NCBI RefSeq assembly: GCF_021545335.1
Contig: NZ_CP089312.1
Coordinates: 3,844,001 to 3,908,000 of the forward strand
Length of the DNA: 64,000 nt
Reading direction: 5' to 3'
Origin: Streptomyces sp. GQFP
Lineage (GTDB): Bacteria > Actinomycetota > Actinomycetes > Streptomycetales > Streptomycetaceae
In this document: positions 44,143 to 52,379 of the stretch, piece after piece
How the letters are laid out: each line of letters begins with the position of its first letter
How positions within the stretch are numbered: the first letter of the stretch is position 1
The notes under the pieces: generated by a model
Databases searched by the model: none
The model's input: only the letters and a program-made list of their open reading frames with translations
Told to the model about the DNA's origin: nothing
Position numbers and translations under genes: made by a program

Positions 44143-44790
44143 TCAGTCGCTGAACCGGAATGTCGAGGTGATCGCGTCGAAGATGTCGAAGAACGACTCC
44201 GCGAGGTCCAGCACCTGGCTGCTGCCCGCCACCAGAGCCACCTTGCCCTCCTGGCCCGGCACCGGGATGAACGTCTGCATCAGCACAGCCCTGATGGTGC
44301 GGCCGAGTTCGTCCCCCGGTACGGCGATGTCCTCGACGCCGTACGTACGGGCCGCCGGGCCGACGCCGGGGATGTCGACGGTCGTCACCTTCCGCCAGCT
44401 GTCCCCTTCCCGCTTCGCCTCCTTGACCGCCAACTGGGCCACGATGGCCGCCGGTTCGGTCGAGAGCGGCGTGCCGTCCTGGGCCCGGCCGCCGACCATC
44501 GAGACCGTCACCGAGCCGGTGATCGGGGTGTCGCCGCCGAAGCTCTCGGCCATGCAACCGCAGTACAGCGCACCCGACTTCCACGCGTCCGCCGCCGCCT
44601 TCCGGAGGAACGCGGTGTACGTGTCGCGGTACGGGGCCAACTCCTCGCGCTGCCGCACCCGTTCGTCCACCATCCGCCGGATGGAGTCGTCGCGTGACTC
44701 GGGGCGCACGTCGAACTCCCACCACGACTCGGGCACCTTGATCCGGAACCCACCTCGCTCGACCGTCTGCGCTTCGCTGTAGCGGGCCAT
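44143..44790 (-). CDS. DcrB/PsbP-like protein encoded upstream of the Rhs toxin
   Basis: 215 aa from the ATG at 44790 (MARYSEAQTVERGGF). The N-terminal GGFRIKVPESWWEFD and the C-terminal LAESFFDIFDAITSTFRF fit the strand-helix-strand ends of DcrB/PsbP-fold proteins. In Gram-negative type VI systems DUF1795/EagR proteins of this fold chaperone Rhs effectors, so a chaperone role for the neighbouring toxin is attractive but is inference. The gap to the Rhs start is 84 bases. Confidence 0.7.
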   Translation of the reverse strand: MARYSEAQTVERGGFRIKVPESWWEFDVRPESRDDSIRRMVDERVRQREELAPYRDTYTAFLRKAAADAWKSGALYCGCMAESFGGDTPITGSVTVSMVGGRAQDGTPLSTEPAAIVAQLAVKEAKREGDSWRKVTTVDIPGVGPAARTYGVEDIAVPGDELGRTIRAVLMQTFIPVPGQEGKVALVAGSSQVLDLAESFFDIFDAITSTFRFSD

Positions 44791-44896
44791 GTCCTCACTC
44801 CACCCCGTTGACTCGATCTCCCGTGCCGACATCGTTCCGTTGTACGGTGCCGATCAGACACTGATCAGACTACGAGGCACTCCGGGGGACTCACAC

Positions 44897-45247
44897 ATGG
44901 GCAAGGGCAAGTCCGACCTCACGCTCCCGCTGAGCGAACTCGAGGACTACGGCAGCCGGTTGCGTTCCATCAAGACCCGGCTGAACCACACCAAGAAGCT
45001 CTTCGAGTCCTACCGGGACGACATCGGCGACGGCAGCGTGAACGACGCCCTAGAGGACTTCGAGTCCAACTGGGAGGACGGGCGCGAGGACATCACCCAG
45101 CAACTGGACGCCCTCGCGAGCATGTCCGACGCCGTCGTCCGCGAGTTCAAGAAGCTGGACGACGAACTGGCCAAGCAGGTCAACGAGAAGATGACGACCA
45201 AGGACACCAGGGGCAGCGGCCAGAGTGGCAGCGGCGGCAACAAGTGA
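44897..45247 (+). CDS. WXG100-like small helical protein
   Basis: 116 aa starting MGKGKSDLTLPLSELEDYGS, with a helical hairpin and a flexible Ser/Gly-rich C-terminus. FESNWEDGREDITQQLDAL at the turn is close to the W-x-G motif (W-E-D-G), and the hydrophobic spacing is as in ESX partners. It is divergent from the DcrB-like gene, next to the Rhs toxin with a WXG-like N-terminus, and is probably a secretion partner. CCGGGGGAC lies upstream as the ribosome site. Confidence 0.75.
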   Translation: MGKGKSDLTLPLSELEDYGSRLRSIKTRLNHTKKLFESYRDDIGDGSVNDALEDFESNWEDGREDITQQLDALASMSDAVVREFKKLDDELAKQVNEKMTTKDTRGSGQSGSGGNK

Positions 45248-45270
45248 GCTGAGCGGCCCCCGTACCCCCC

Positions 45271-45753
45271 TCACCCCACCTCGTTCTCCGCCACAGCCTC
45301 GCCCCGTACCGTCACATCCCCGCCGTAGAACAGCCCCGTGAACACCGGCGAGTACGTCAACTGCACCTCGACCTGCACCTCGTCCGCGTTCGCCGCCACG
45401 CAGTGGGACGCGCCCGTGTCCGCGGCGGACATGCCCATCTCCTGGGCGAAGGCCTTCACGCGGGCGTCGCAGTTCTGGAAGTTGATCGGGGCGCCGCCCG
45501 CCGCGTTGCCGTAGAGGGCTTCGAGGTCGATGTCCTGGGCGGCGTAACGCGCCGCCTGTTCCGCGATGTCCGCCGCGCGTTCCCGCTTCGAGATGGACAT
45601 GCCGCCGTCGATCACGAAGGCGGAGAGGGAGAGGAAGAGGAGGGCGAAGATGATCACGGCGCCGGCACCCGAGCCGCGGTCGTCCAGGCGGGCTCGGCGC
45701 GACCTGAACCAGGTGCCCACGACCGCTCCGACAGAGCTGTCCATCCGGCTCAC
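45271..45753 (-). CDS. TadG-like pilus-assembly protein (Tad N-terminal domain)
   Basis: 160 aa from a GTG that overlaps the upstream TadE stop (GTGA). The segment DRGSGAGAVIIFALLFLSLS followed by FVIDGGMSISKRERAADIAE fits the putative Flp pilus TadE/G-like (Tad) domain, with one membrane helix and an exported part. It lacks the Glu at position +5 of TadE-type leaders. Last gene of the main tad operon. Confidence 0.8.
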   Translation of the reverse strand: MSRMDSSVGAVVGTWFRSRRARLDDRGSGAGAVIIFALLFLSLSAFVIDGGMSISKRERAADIAEQAARYAAQDIDLEALYGNAAGGAPINFQNCDARVKAFAQEMGMSAADTGASHCVAANADEVQVEVQLTYSPVFTGLFYGGDVTVRGEAVAENEVG

Positions 45754-46187
45754 CCTGCCTTCCTCTTGAAGGGGTCCAGCGGCGACGTGAACGAACCCGT
45801 CAGCCGCGTCGGGATGTCCAGGCCCAGCATGGCCAGACCCCGTACCTCGCAGCTGACGTCGACCGAGAAGAGGTCCGCGTCCGCGAAGCCGGCGCTCGTC
45901 TTGGTCACGGTCACCGGGCCGTCGCAGATGTCCGTCAGGTCGGCCTCCGCCGCCGCGCGGGCCTCCGCCATGGCGAGGCCCTCCTCCCACTGCAAGGAGC
46001 CCGAACGGGCTGCGTCCCGCGCAGCCCCGTCAAGAGCACCCCGCCCGTCGACCAGTTGCCCGAAGGCCACCAGCACCAGGATGAACATGATCATCACCGG
46101 GGCGAGGATCACCACCTCGATGGTGGACAGGCCACGGTCGCCGTACTCCCGCACGCCGCGACTCCGTACATCAGAAGGCGAGTTCAT
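45750..46187 (-). CDS. TadE-family pseudopilin
   Basis: 145 aa with the TadE leader/membrane motif DRGLSTIEVVILAPVMIMFI (Gly, then Glu at +5) at residues ~17-36, followed by an exported domain with two Cys. It is probably processed by the TadV-like peptidase encoded at 26414. It shares one base with the next gene upstream. Confidence 0.88.
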   Translation of the reverse strand: MNSPSDVRSRGVREYGDRGLSTIEVVILAPVMIMFILVLVAFGQLVDGRGALDGAARDAARSGSLQWEEGLAMAEARAAAEADLTDICDGPVTVTKTSAGFADADLFSVDVSCEVRGLAMLGLDIPTRLTGSFTSPLDPFKRKAG

Positions 46188-46708
46188 CAGTTCTCCCCCT
46201 CCCGAACGAACCGCTCCACCGGCCCCACCGACTGCGCGTGCACCGTCAGATCGAACCCGGGGAACACCGTGGGCACCCGTGCCGTGATCTCCACGCCCAC
46301 CGTGTTCACCTCGGGCTGGAGCATCGTCACGTTCGGCGACAGGACCAGGCTCGGGCCGAGTTGCTGGATGTAGCTGTCCACGACGTCCTGCGCCTCGCCC
46401 CGCCAGGCGCCCGGCTGATCGTGGGCCATCGCGCGGGCCTTGCGGGCGCCTGCCTGGGCCGCCGCCTGGGCCACATGGTCCGCGAAGAAGTACAGCGCGA
46501 ACTGCACCGTCGCGAAGATCATGAAGAAGAGTACGGGCGTCAGCAGCACGAACTCGATCGCGGTCATGCCGGAGTCGGACCTGCCGGCCCCGGACCTACC
46601 GGCGCCGGACGTGCCGGAGTCACCGCGGGCGGACGCCGACTCCCGTGCGGCCTCCACCCTTCGGCGTACCCATCTGCCTGCGCCACCCACGAGCAACAAC
46701 CCCGTCAA
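46187..46708 (-). CDS. TadE-family pseudopilin
   Basis: 173 aa. After a basic, Gly/Ser-rich N-terminal region comes SGMTAIEFVLLTPVLFFMIF (cleavage Gly, Glu at +5, Phe at +6) and an exported domain. A true start downstream of 46708 is possible because the N-terminal 45 residues are low complexity. It follows the Flp gene. Confidence 0.85.
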   Translation of the reverse strand: MTGLLLVGGAGRWVRRRVEAARESASARGDSGTSGAGRSGAGRSDSGMTAIEFVLLTPVLFFMIFATVQFALYFFADHVAQAAAQAGARKARAMAHDQPGAWRGEAQDVVDSYIQQLGPSLVLSPNVTMLQPEVNTVGVEITARVPTVFPGFDLTVHAQSVGPVERFVREGEN

Positions 46709-46745
46709 CCGACTCGACCCCGTACACCCCGTTTTCGTACGACGA

Positions 46746-46997
46746 TCAGCAGGTGCCGCTCGCCTTGGCGCCCTTGATGCAGTCGCCGACCTTGTTGGCG
46801 CCGTCGCTCAGCGCGGTGTTGATGATCGCGGCGACCACGCCGACGATCGCCACGACGACCGCGGAGATGATGACCCACTCGACCGCGGACGCACCGCGGT
46901 CCAGCTCGCCGGAGCGCGCACGCTCCACCCGGGCCTGGAAGAAGGTGACCAGGAAGTCCATTGCCGGGATCCCGGTGCTGAAGTTCCGTCCGTTCAT
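46746..46997 (-). CDS. Flp-type pilin
   Basis: 83 aa from the ATG at 46997, preceded by GAGAGGA. The class IVb prepilin site is DRGASAVEWVIISAVVVAIV: Gly at -1, Glu at +5, but Trp instead of the usual Tyr/Phe at +6. A hydrophobic helix and a short tail with two Cys (GDCIKGAKASGTC) follow; the Cys pair could form a disulphide. The leader is unusually long (about 40 residues). It is presumably the major subunit of the Tad pilus. Confidence 0.86.
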   Translation of the reverse strand: MNGRNFSTGIPAMDFLVTFFQARVERARSGELDRGASAVEWVIISAVVVAIVGVVAAIINTALSDGANKVGDCIKGAKASGTC

Positions 46998-47068
46998 GGT
47001 GAGTTGTCCTCTCAAATCAAAAAGAATCTTGGGGCATGGGCAGTACTGGAATCAGCACTGGAAATGAC

Positions 47069-47992
47069 TCAGACCTGGAACACACGCATCGCCGCCGGAT
47101 AGATCAGGAACACCAGGAAGCCGGCGCAGAGCAGCAGTTGGGCCACGAGCATCGACTGGGACTTCTCGCCCGCGCTGCCCTCGATCTCGGCGAGTTCGCG
47201 GTGCCGCATGGTCTCGGCGCGGGAGGCGAGGGACTCACGGACCTTCGCTCCGTCGTCGGCGACGAGCGCGAGGGAGGCCGACAGATCCTTCAGCTCCTCC
47301 ACACCCAGCTCCTCGCCCAGCGAACCCAGCGCCTGCCACTGGCTGGTGCCGGTGATACGAGCGTCCGCGAGCGCGTTGCGGATGCGCTGGGTGGCCCAGC
47401 CGTCCGACACCTCCGCCGCCGCCATCAGCGCCTCCGGCAGACCCCGGCCGCCGGCCAGGCTCATCGACACCAGGTCGAGATACGCCCCGATCACCCGCCG
47501 CAGATCACGCCGCTTGTCGGCCGCGTCCCGCCGTACCTCCAGGTCGGGCAGGAAGAAGAAGACCAGCGCGAAGAGCAGCGCCAGCCAGACCGGGATGGCC
47601 GGGCTGCTGGCCATGCTCAGCGTGTAGACGATGGCGAACAGGAACGGGCCGAAGAACAGACCGGCCGCCCCCAGCAGCACCTTCGTCGCGAGGAAGTTCT
47701 CCCAACTCCGGTCCAGGACGGCCAGATCGGCCCGCAGCGAGCGCTGCTCCCAGCCCTGCTGGAAGTAGAAGTCCGAGACCCGGACGCCCACTTGGGCCCG
47801 GAACGAACCGATCCGCCCGGCATCCTGCGTGCGATGGGCCGACTCGTACGCCGCTCCCCGCGCCCGCATCGCGTCGATCCGCGCGACCTGCGCGACCGCG
47901 CTCCGCTTCGACGGCATCAACGCCCGTACGAGGACGTAGATACCGAGGCCCAGGACGGCGCCGACCAGCACGGGCATGGTCAGGTCGTTCAT
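47069..47992 (-). CDS. TadC-like inner-membrane pilus platform protein
   Basis: 307 aa, type II secretion F (GspF) domain protein: VIGAYLDLVSMSLAGGRGLPEAL and LGSLGEELGVEELKDLSASL lie in the cytoplasmic part, with four hydrophobic segments. The start overlaps the TadB stop (ATGA). It forms the membrane platform together with TadB. Confidence 0.9.
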   Translation of the reverse strand: MNDLTMPVLVGAVLGLGIYVLVRALMPSKRSAVAQVARIDAMRARGAAYESAHRTQDAGRIGSFRAQVGVRVSDFYFQQGWEQRSLRADLAVLDRSWENFLATKVLLGAAGLFFGPFLFAIVYTLSMASSPAIPVWLALLFALVFFFLPDLEVRRDAADKRRDLRRVIGAYLDLVSMSLAGGRGLPEALMAAAEVSDGWATQRIRNALADARITGTSQWQALGSLGEELGVEELKDLSASLALVADDGAKVRESLASRAETMRHRELAEIEGSAGEKSQSMLVAQLLLCAGFLVFLIYPAAMRVFQV

Positions 47993-49023
47993 CGACGTAC
48001 CCCTTCCTCGGCGCCGTACGGCGGCTGTCCCTGCGCACCCGGGTTCGGCACCTGGGGCGGCCGTACGAACTTCACGGACGCGTCGTCCCGTACCAGGAAG
48101 CGTTCGGGTGTCTCGATGGTCGACAGCTTGCGCAGCCACCAGAAGCCGAGCGCGAACAGGCCGCAGACGCCGGCGAGTACGACCTGGCCGATCGGTGTGC
48201 CGTACGGCTCGACGAACTCCCGGTTGAAGATGGCGAGTCCGAGGACGAAGGCGACGGACACCGCCACAACGATCTGTACGGACCGCCGAGTCGACGACCG
48301 CTGCGCCATGACGCGCTGCCGCATGTCGACCTCCTCGCGCGCCGACTTGGCGAGCGCGCCCAGGACTTGACGCAGACCCGGGCCGCGCAGCCGTGAGTTG
48401 AGGATGAGCGCAGCGACGATGATGTCGGCGGACGCGTCGTCGATCTCGTCGGCGAGCTGCTGCAGCGCCTCGGGGAGCGGGGTACGGGAGCGGAGCCGGT
48501 CGACCATCGCGTCCAGGTGCGGACGCAGTACCGGTGCCGCCGCGCGCGCCGACGCCGGGATCGCCTGCTCCAGACCGACCGCGCCGGCGATCGTGTCGCG
48601 CAGCGACTCCGTCCAGGAGGCGAGGGCCTCCACGCGCCGCATTCCGGCCCGTTCCTCCGCCGCGCCGCCGAAGAGACGGTCCCAGAAGAAGACGAGGACG
48701 CCGGCCGCGATACCGGCCACCGCCCACCGGGTGAGCACCAGCACGGCGAGTCCGACGAGGGCGGCGAGCGAACCGCGCTGCCCCGCGAACCGGATGAGTT
48801 CGTTGGCCCGCTCGCTGGCCTTCTGCTTCTCGTGCTCCGGCTTGGCCGGCAGCCCGCGGATCGCGACGACGAGCAGCGCGAGCCCGCCGCCGACGGCGAT
48901 ACCGGCCACGAGCGAGTAGAGGACCTCGGTGGAGAACAGCCCGCCCATGGAGCCGAGAGAGCCGACGGCCGCCGAGTACGTGTCACCGGACGCACTATTG
49001 GTTGTAGTCATGATCATGGTCAC
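47989..49023 (-). CDS. TadB-like inner-membrane pilus platform protein
   Basis: 344 aa, GspF domain: LASWTESLRDTIAGAVGLEQA and LADEIDDASADIIVAALIL, with hydrophobic segments near residues 30-50, 95-115, 255-275 and 285-305. The start overlaps the TadA stop by four bases. Position and domain match TadB. Confidence 0.9.
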   Translation of the reverse strand: MTMIMTTTNSASGDTYSAAVGSLGSMGGLFSTEVLYSLVAGIAVGGGLALLVVAIRGLPAKPEHEKQKASERANELIRFAGQRGSLAALVGLAVLVLTRWAVAGIAAGVLVFFWDRLFGGAAEERAGMRRVEALASWTESLRDTIAGAVGLEQAIPASARAAAPVLRPHLDAMVDRLRSRTPLPEALQQLADEIDDASADIIVAALILNSRLRGPGLRQVLGALAKSAREEVDMRQRVMAQRSSTRRSVQIVVAVSVAFVLGLAIFNREFVEPYGTPIGQVVLAGVCGLFALGFWWLRKLSTIETPERFLVRDDASVKFVRPPQVPNPGAQGQPPYGAEEGVRR

Positions 49024-50330
49024 CCCCAGTTCCCGCCGGGCAACCGGTACCCGTGCGCGACCAGATCGTCGAGGCAGGAGATGGGCGCGTGCGGCACGAT
49101 GCGGCCGTCCGGGGTCTCGGCGAAGACCTCGCTGGACAGCACCCGGCCGTCCACGCCGTTGACCTCACGGACCGAGGTCACCATGCGCTGGAGCCGGCCG
49201 CCCGTGTGGAAGTTGTTGCGCCGCGTGATGAAGACGACGAAGTTCACGGCGCCCGCGACGAGCATCTGGCTGGCCTCGATGGGCAGCCGTTCCGTCGCCT
49301 GGAGCGCGTACGTGGAAATACGGTTGAAGACCTCGTGCGAGCTGTTGGCGTGGATCGTGGAGAGCGAGCCGTCGTTGCCCTGCGACATCGCGTTGAGCAT
49401 CGTCACGATCTCGTCGCCGAGCACCTCACCGACGATGACGCGCGAGGGGTTCATACGCAGCGACCGCCGCACCAGCTCGGCCATCGAAATCATGCCCTGG
49501 CCCTCGGAGTTGGGCAGCCGCTCCTCGAACGCCACGACGTTGGGGTGGAGTTCGGGGAACTGGTCGAGGCCCAGCTCCAGCGCACGCTCGACGGTGATGA
49601 GGCGCTCGTGCGGCGGGATCTCGTTGGCGAGGGCCCGAAGCAGCGTCGTCTTACCGGCGTTGGTGGCACCCGCGATCATGATGTTCTTCCGGGCGCGCAC
49701 GGCACAGGCCATGAAGTGCGCGACTTCGGGGGTGACGGTCCCGTTGCCGACAAGGTCGGAGATGAAGACCTTCCCCATGCGCGCACGACGAATGGAGAGC
49801 GCGGGTCGACGCGTCACATCCATGACGGCGGACAGTCGGGACCCGTCCGGCAGCCGCAGGTCGAGCTGCGGATTGGCGGAGTCGAAGGGCCGGGAGGAGA
49901 GCCCGGAGTAGGCGCCAAGAACCTGAATGAGCTCAATCAGCTCTTCATCGCTCTCGGCGACAGGATCACCGGCAACCTCACGCCCATCCGAGTACCCGAC
50001 GAAGACCTGGTCGTACCCGTTGATGTCGATGTTCTCGACGTCGGGGTTGTCGAGCAGTGGCTGCAGCCGCCCGACACCGAAGAGCGCGGCGTGCACGGCG
50101 GCCGCGTACTGCTCCTCGGTCTCGGCATCCAGCGGCGTACGCCCGGCGTTGATCTCGGTCCGGGCGTAGTCCTCGAGGATCTGGGCTATGACGGCACGCG
50201 CGTACTGCCGCTCGTCCTCACCGGACATCGGCGTGACGTTCGAGGCCTGGTCGAGCCGACGCTGCTCGGAGATCCGGTCACCGGCGTCCTGCCGGAACCG
50301 CTTGACCAGCGAGTGGTCGACAGCGGTCAT
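49020..50330 (-). CDS. TadA/CpaF secretion ATPase
   Basis: 436 aa ATPase powering Flp pilus assembly. Walker A is GATNAGKTTLLR, the Asp box lies in LITVERALELGLDQFPELH, Walker B is RVIVGEVLGDE, and the His box is GSLSTIHANSSHE. I chose the ATG at 50330 because it overlaps the CpaE stop (ATGA). Confidence 0.95.
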   Translation of the reverse strand: MTAVDHSLVKRFRQDAGDRISEQRRLDQASNVTPMSGEDERQYARAVIAQILEDYARTEINAGRTPLDAETEEQYAAAVHAALFGVGRLQPLLDNPDVENIDINGYDQVFVGYSDGREVAGDPVAESDEELIELIQVLGAYSGLSSRPFDSANPQLDLRLPDGSRLSAVMDVTRRPALSIRRARMGKVFISDLVGNGTVTPEVAHFMACAVRARKNIMIAGATNAGKTTLLRALANEIPPHERLITVERALELGLDQFPELHPNVVAFEERLPNSEGQGMISMAELVRRSLRMNPSRVIVGEVLGDEIVTMLNAMSQGNDGSLSTIHANSSHEVFNRISTYALQATERLPIEASQMLVAGAVNFVVFITRRNNFHTGGRLQRMVTSVREVNGVDGRVLSSEVFAETPDGRIVPHAPISCLDDLVAHGYRLPGGNWG

Positions 50331-51226
50331 CGGCCGGCTCCGGCATGGCCGGAGTAGCCCGCGTGGCCGGGCTGTTGACCGCCCGGCTGCTGGATCTGCT
50401 GCGCCTGGTGGCCCTGACCGGGTACGGACCATGCGGCGCCGTACTGCTGATACAGATCCGAAGTCACCTTGCGGGCCGACCTGATGAGCATCGACTTGTC
50501 GAGCCGCCCGCGCTTGCGCCCGGCCAACTGCTCGGCCCCGGCGGGGTCTTCGGCGAGCGTGCCGACGACACGGGCACCCGTCTGCGCGTGTACGAGCATG
50601 TCGTTGACCTGGTTGACCAGCTTGCCCGAGTTGTTCGGATCGGCGATCAGGACGACCCCGATGAACGGCGTACCGAGGCTGGCGGCCCCGCGCGGACCAC
50701 CGTGCAGCTTGGTGGAGAGAGCGGCGGCACGATCGCGCACGCGAGCGATGGCCTCGGGCTCGGTACGCGAGATGAGCAGCACGAGGGCGGCATGCGGGAA
50801 CAGTTCGACGACAGGCGTGTCCCCGCTGATGCGTCCGCAGTCGGCTATGACGTCGGCGGGCGCGTTCGGAGAGTCGGCGAGCTGCGCGAAGGCGCTGCCG
50901 AGGGTGGGCCAGAGCCCCGCGAGCCCGGCGGCCTGCTCGGCGATGCCGAGCCCGACGAGCACTTCGAGCCCACCGCTCAACGGCTGTACGTGGTCCCAGA
51001 GTTGATCGGGAACGAGCCCACGCCGCGCGGTCGCTGCGATGGACAGCATGCCGGTGTTCGGGTTGAGCATCCCGCCGTGCGCGGCGGCACTGCGGTACAC
51101 GAGGTCACCGCCGGCCGGGTCGGTCTCGGCGAGCAGGGCCCGCCGCGGCCAGACCGCCGCGAGAGCGACGGCCGCGGTGGTCACGCCGGGGGAACCCTTG
51201 TCGGCGGCAAGAACGATGAGCGCCAT
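50327..51226 (-). CDS. CpaE/TadZ-like MinD-family protein with altered P loop
   Basis: 299 aa, N-terminal ParA/MinD fold: MALIVLAADKGSPGVTTAAV. The deviant Walker A (KGGxGKTT) is here KGSPGVTT, so the P-loop lysine is replaced by Val while the signature lysine remains. ADPNNSGKLVNQVND is a later conserved block. The C-terminal ~40 residues are Gln/Gly/His-rich. Such proteins position the pilus machine; loss of the P-loop Lys suggests weak or no ATP hydrolysis. Confidence 0.85.
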   Translation of the reverse strand: MALIVLAADKGSPGVTTAAVALAAVWPRRALLAETDPAGGDLVYRSAAAHGGMLNPNTGMLSIAATARRGLVPDQLWDHVQPLSGGLEVLVGLGIAEQAAGLAGLWPTLGSAFAQLADSPNAPADVIADCGRISGDTPVVELFPHAALVLLISRTEPEAIARVRDRAAALSTKLHGGPRGAASLGTPFIGVVLIADPNNSGKLVNQVNDMLVHAQTGARVVGTLAEDPAGAEQLAGRKRGRLDKSMLIRSARKVTSDLYQQYGAAWSVPGQGHQAQQIQQPGGQQPGHAGYSGHAGAGR

Positions 51227-51242
51227 GGTTCTGGGGCCGCCT

Positions 51243-51971
51243 TCAGCTGCTGGGGATGAGCACGAGAGCCACTTGGCCTGCGGCGGCTGCCTGAGCGAGG
51301 TCGGCGGCCTTGGTGCTGTCCACGGTGAGGGTGACGGGGAGGTTGGTGCTGCTTATGACGTCACCACTGCTCGCCGCCGGCTTTACGTAAGTGACCTTCG
51401 CCTTGTCCACGATCGGGCTGGTGCTGGCGCCGGACGAGGAGGAGTCACTGGAACCGGTGGTAGAGCCGGTGCCGGTGGTATTGCCGACGCGGTAGGCGGC
51501 GACGAAGCTTCCGGCCTTGAGTCCGTTCGGGTACTGCCCCTCCTTGAGGGAGAGTCCGACGGTGGCCTGCCCGGCAGCGACGCCTCCGTCGGAGCCGAAC
51601 ATCTGTCCCATGACGACCGTGCCCTCGTAGATCGTGGACCTGGCCTTGAGGGTCTTGAGGGTGTCCAGCTGGGTCCACTCGACATAGTTGATACCAGTGT
51701 CGGCAGCGACCATGACGGACGTCGTGTTGGCCTTACTGACGGACCCCCCGGCCGGGATTTCGTCGGTCACCTTGATGACCTCGATCCGGTCCCCCGCCCG
51801 CAGCACGAGCATCGTCGCGCCCAGCGCGCCGACCAGGATCAAAAGCACCGCAAGAGCGGCAAGAGCCGGCTTGCGCTCACGAGGCGGCGCAGGCAGCCGA
51901 TCGCCGGCCATCGGCTGAGCCGGCGCTGCGGGGCGACCTTGCGCCGTCCCCATACGCTCTTGGATCTTCAC
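51243..51971 (-). CDS. CpaB/RcpC-like SAF-domain protein
   Basis: 242 aa from a GTG start with a GGGGAGCG site. A Pro-rich cytoplasmic N-terminus, one membrane segment (ALAALAVLLILVGALGATMLVL) and an extracytoplasmic SAF domain (IEVIKVTDEIPAGGSVSK...STIYEGTVVMGQMF). A Ser/Thr/Gly linker precedes the last beta domain. First gene of the tad operon, 16 bases before the CpaE gene. Confidence 0.85.
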   Translation of the reverse strand: MKIQERMGTAQGRPAAPAQPMAGDRLPAPPRERKPALAALAVLLILVGALGATMLVLRAGDRIEVIKVTDEIPAGGSVSKANTTSVMVAADTGINYVEWTQLDTLKTLKARSTIYEGTVVMGQMFGSDGGVAAGQATVGLSLKEGQYPNGLKAGSFVAAYRVGNTTGTGSTTGSSDSSSSGASTSPIVDKAKVTYVKPAASSGDVISSTNLPVTLTVDSTKAADLAQAAAAGQVALVLIPSS

Positions 51972-52379
51972 GCAACCGCTCCCCGTTACACCCAGGAAAA
52001 CTTACCTATTCGCCAAAATAGGACATCTCGCCCACATCTATAGATGTTTACACAAGGCAACTAGGGTAGATATCCAGCCCAGGCGCGGGCGTCAAGCCAT
52101 CGCACCGTATCAGCAGCACATAAGCCCCTCAAGGCGCACCCGACGTCACGATCCCCTCGGGGACCGGAAGGGCTCGACACGCAACTCCAACCATGCCGCT
52201 TCCGCGCGACCAAGCCTGCCGGGTAAACCCATCTTGCTTTATGTGCACGCAAACAGGGGCATCACATTTGCAACACTAGGTCGACACCAGGCGTTCACAA
52301 GACTTGCGCCACCGTCTCGCAGCGCACAAGACCCTAGAACTCGCCGCACCATCAGCCAGCCGCAATCACACTCAACTCA
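51972..52379. other. Intergenic region upstream of the tad operon, AT-richer
   Basis: About 400 bases with lower GC than the tad genes. The promoter of the tad operon should be here, and the palindrome at 52034-52047 is the only clear element. No gene recognised. Confidence 0.55.
52034..52047. promoter_or_regulatory. Perfect 14-base palindrome upstream of the tad operon
   Basis: ACATCTATAGATGT is a perfect palindrome 63 bases upstream of the CpaB GTG. It is AT-rich against a high-GC background and is suitably placed for an operator or promoter element. The binding protein is unknown. Confidence 0.45.
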
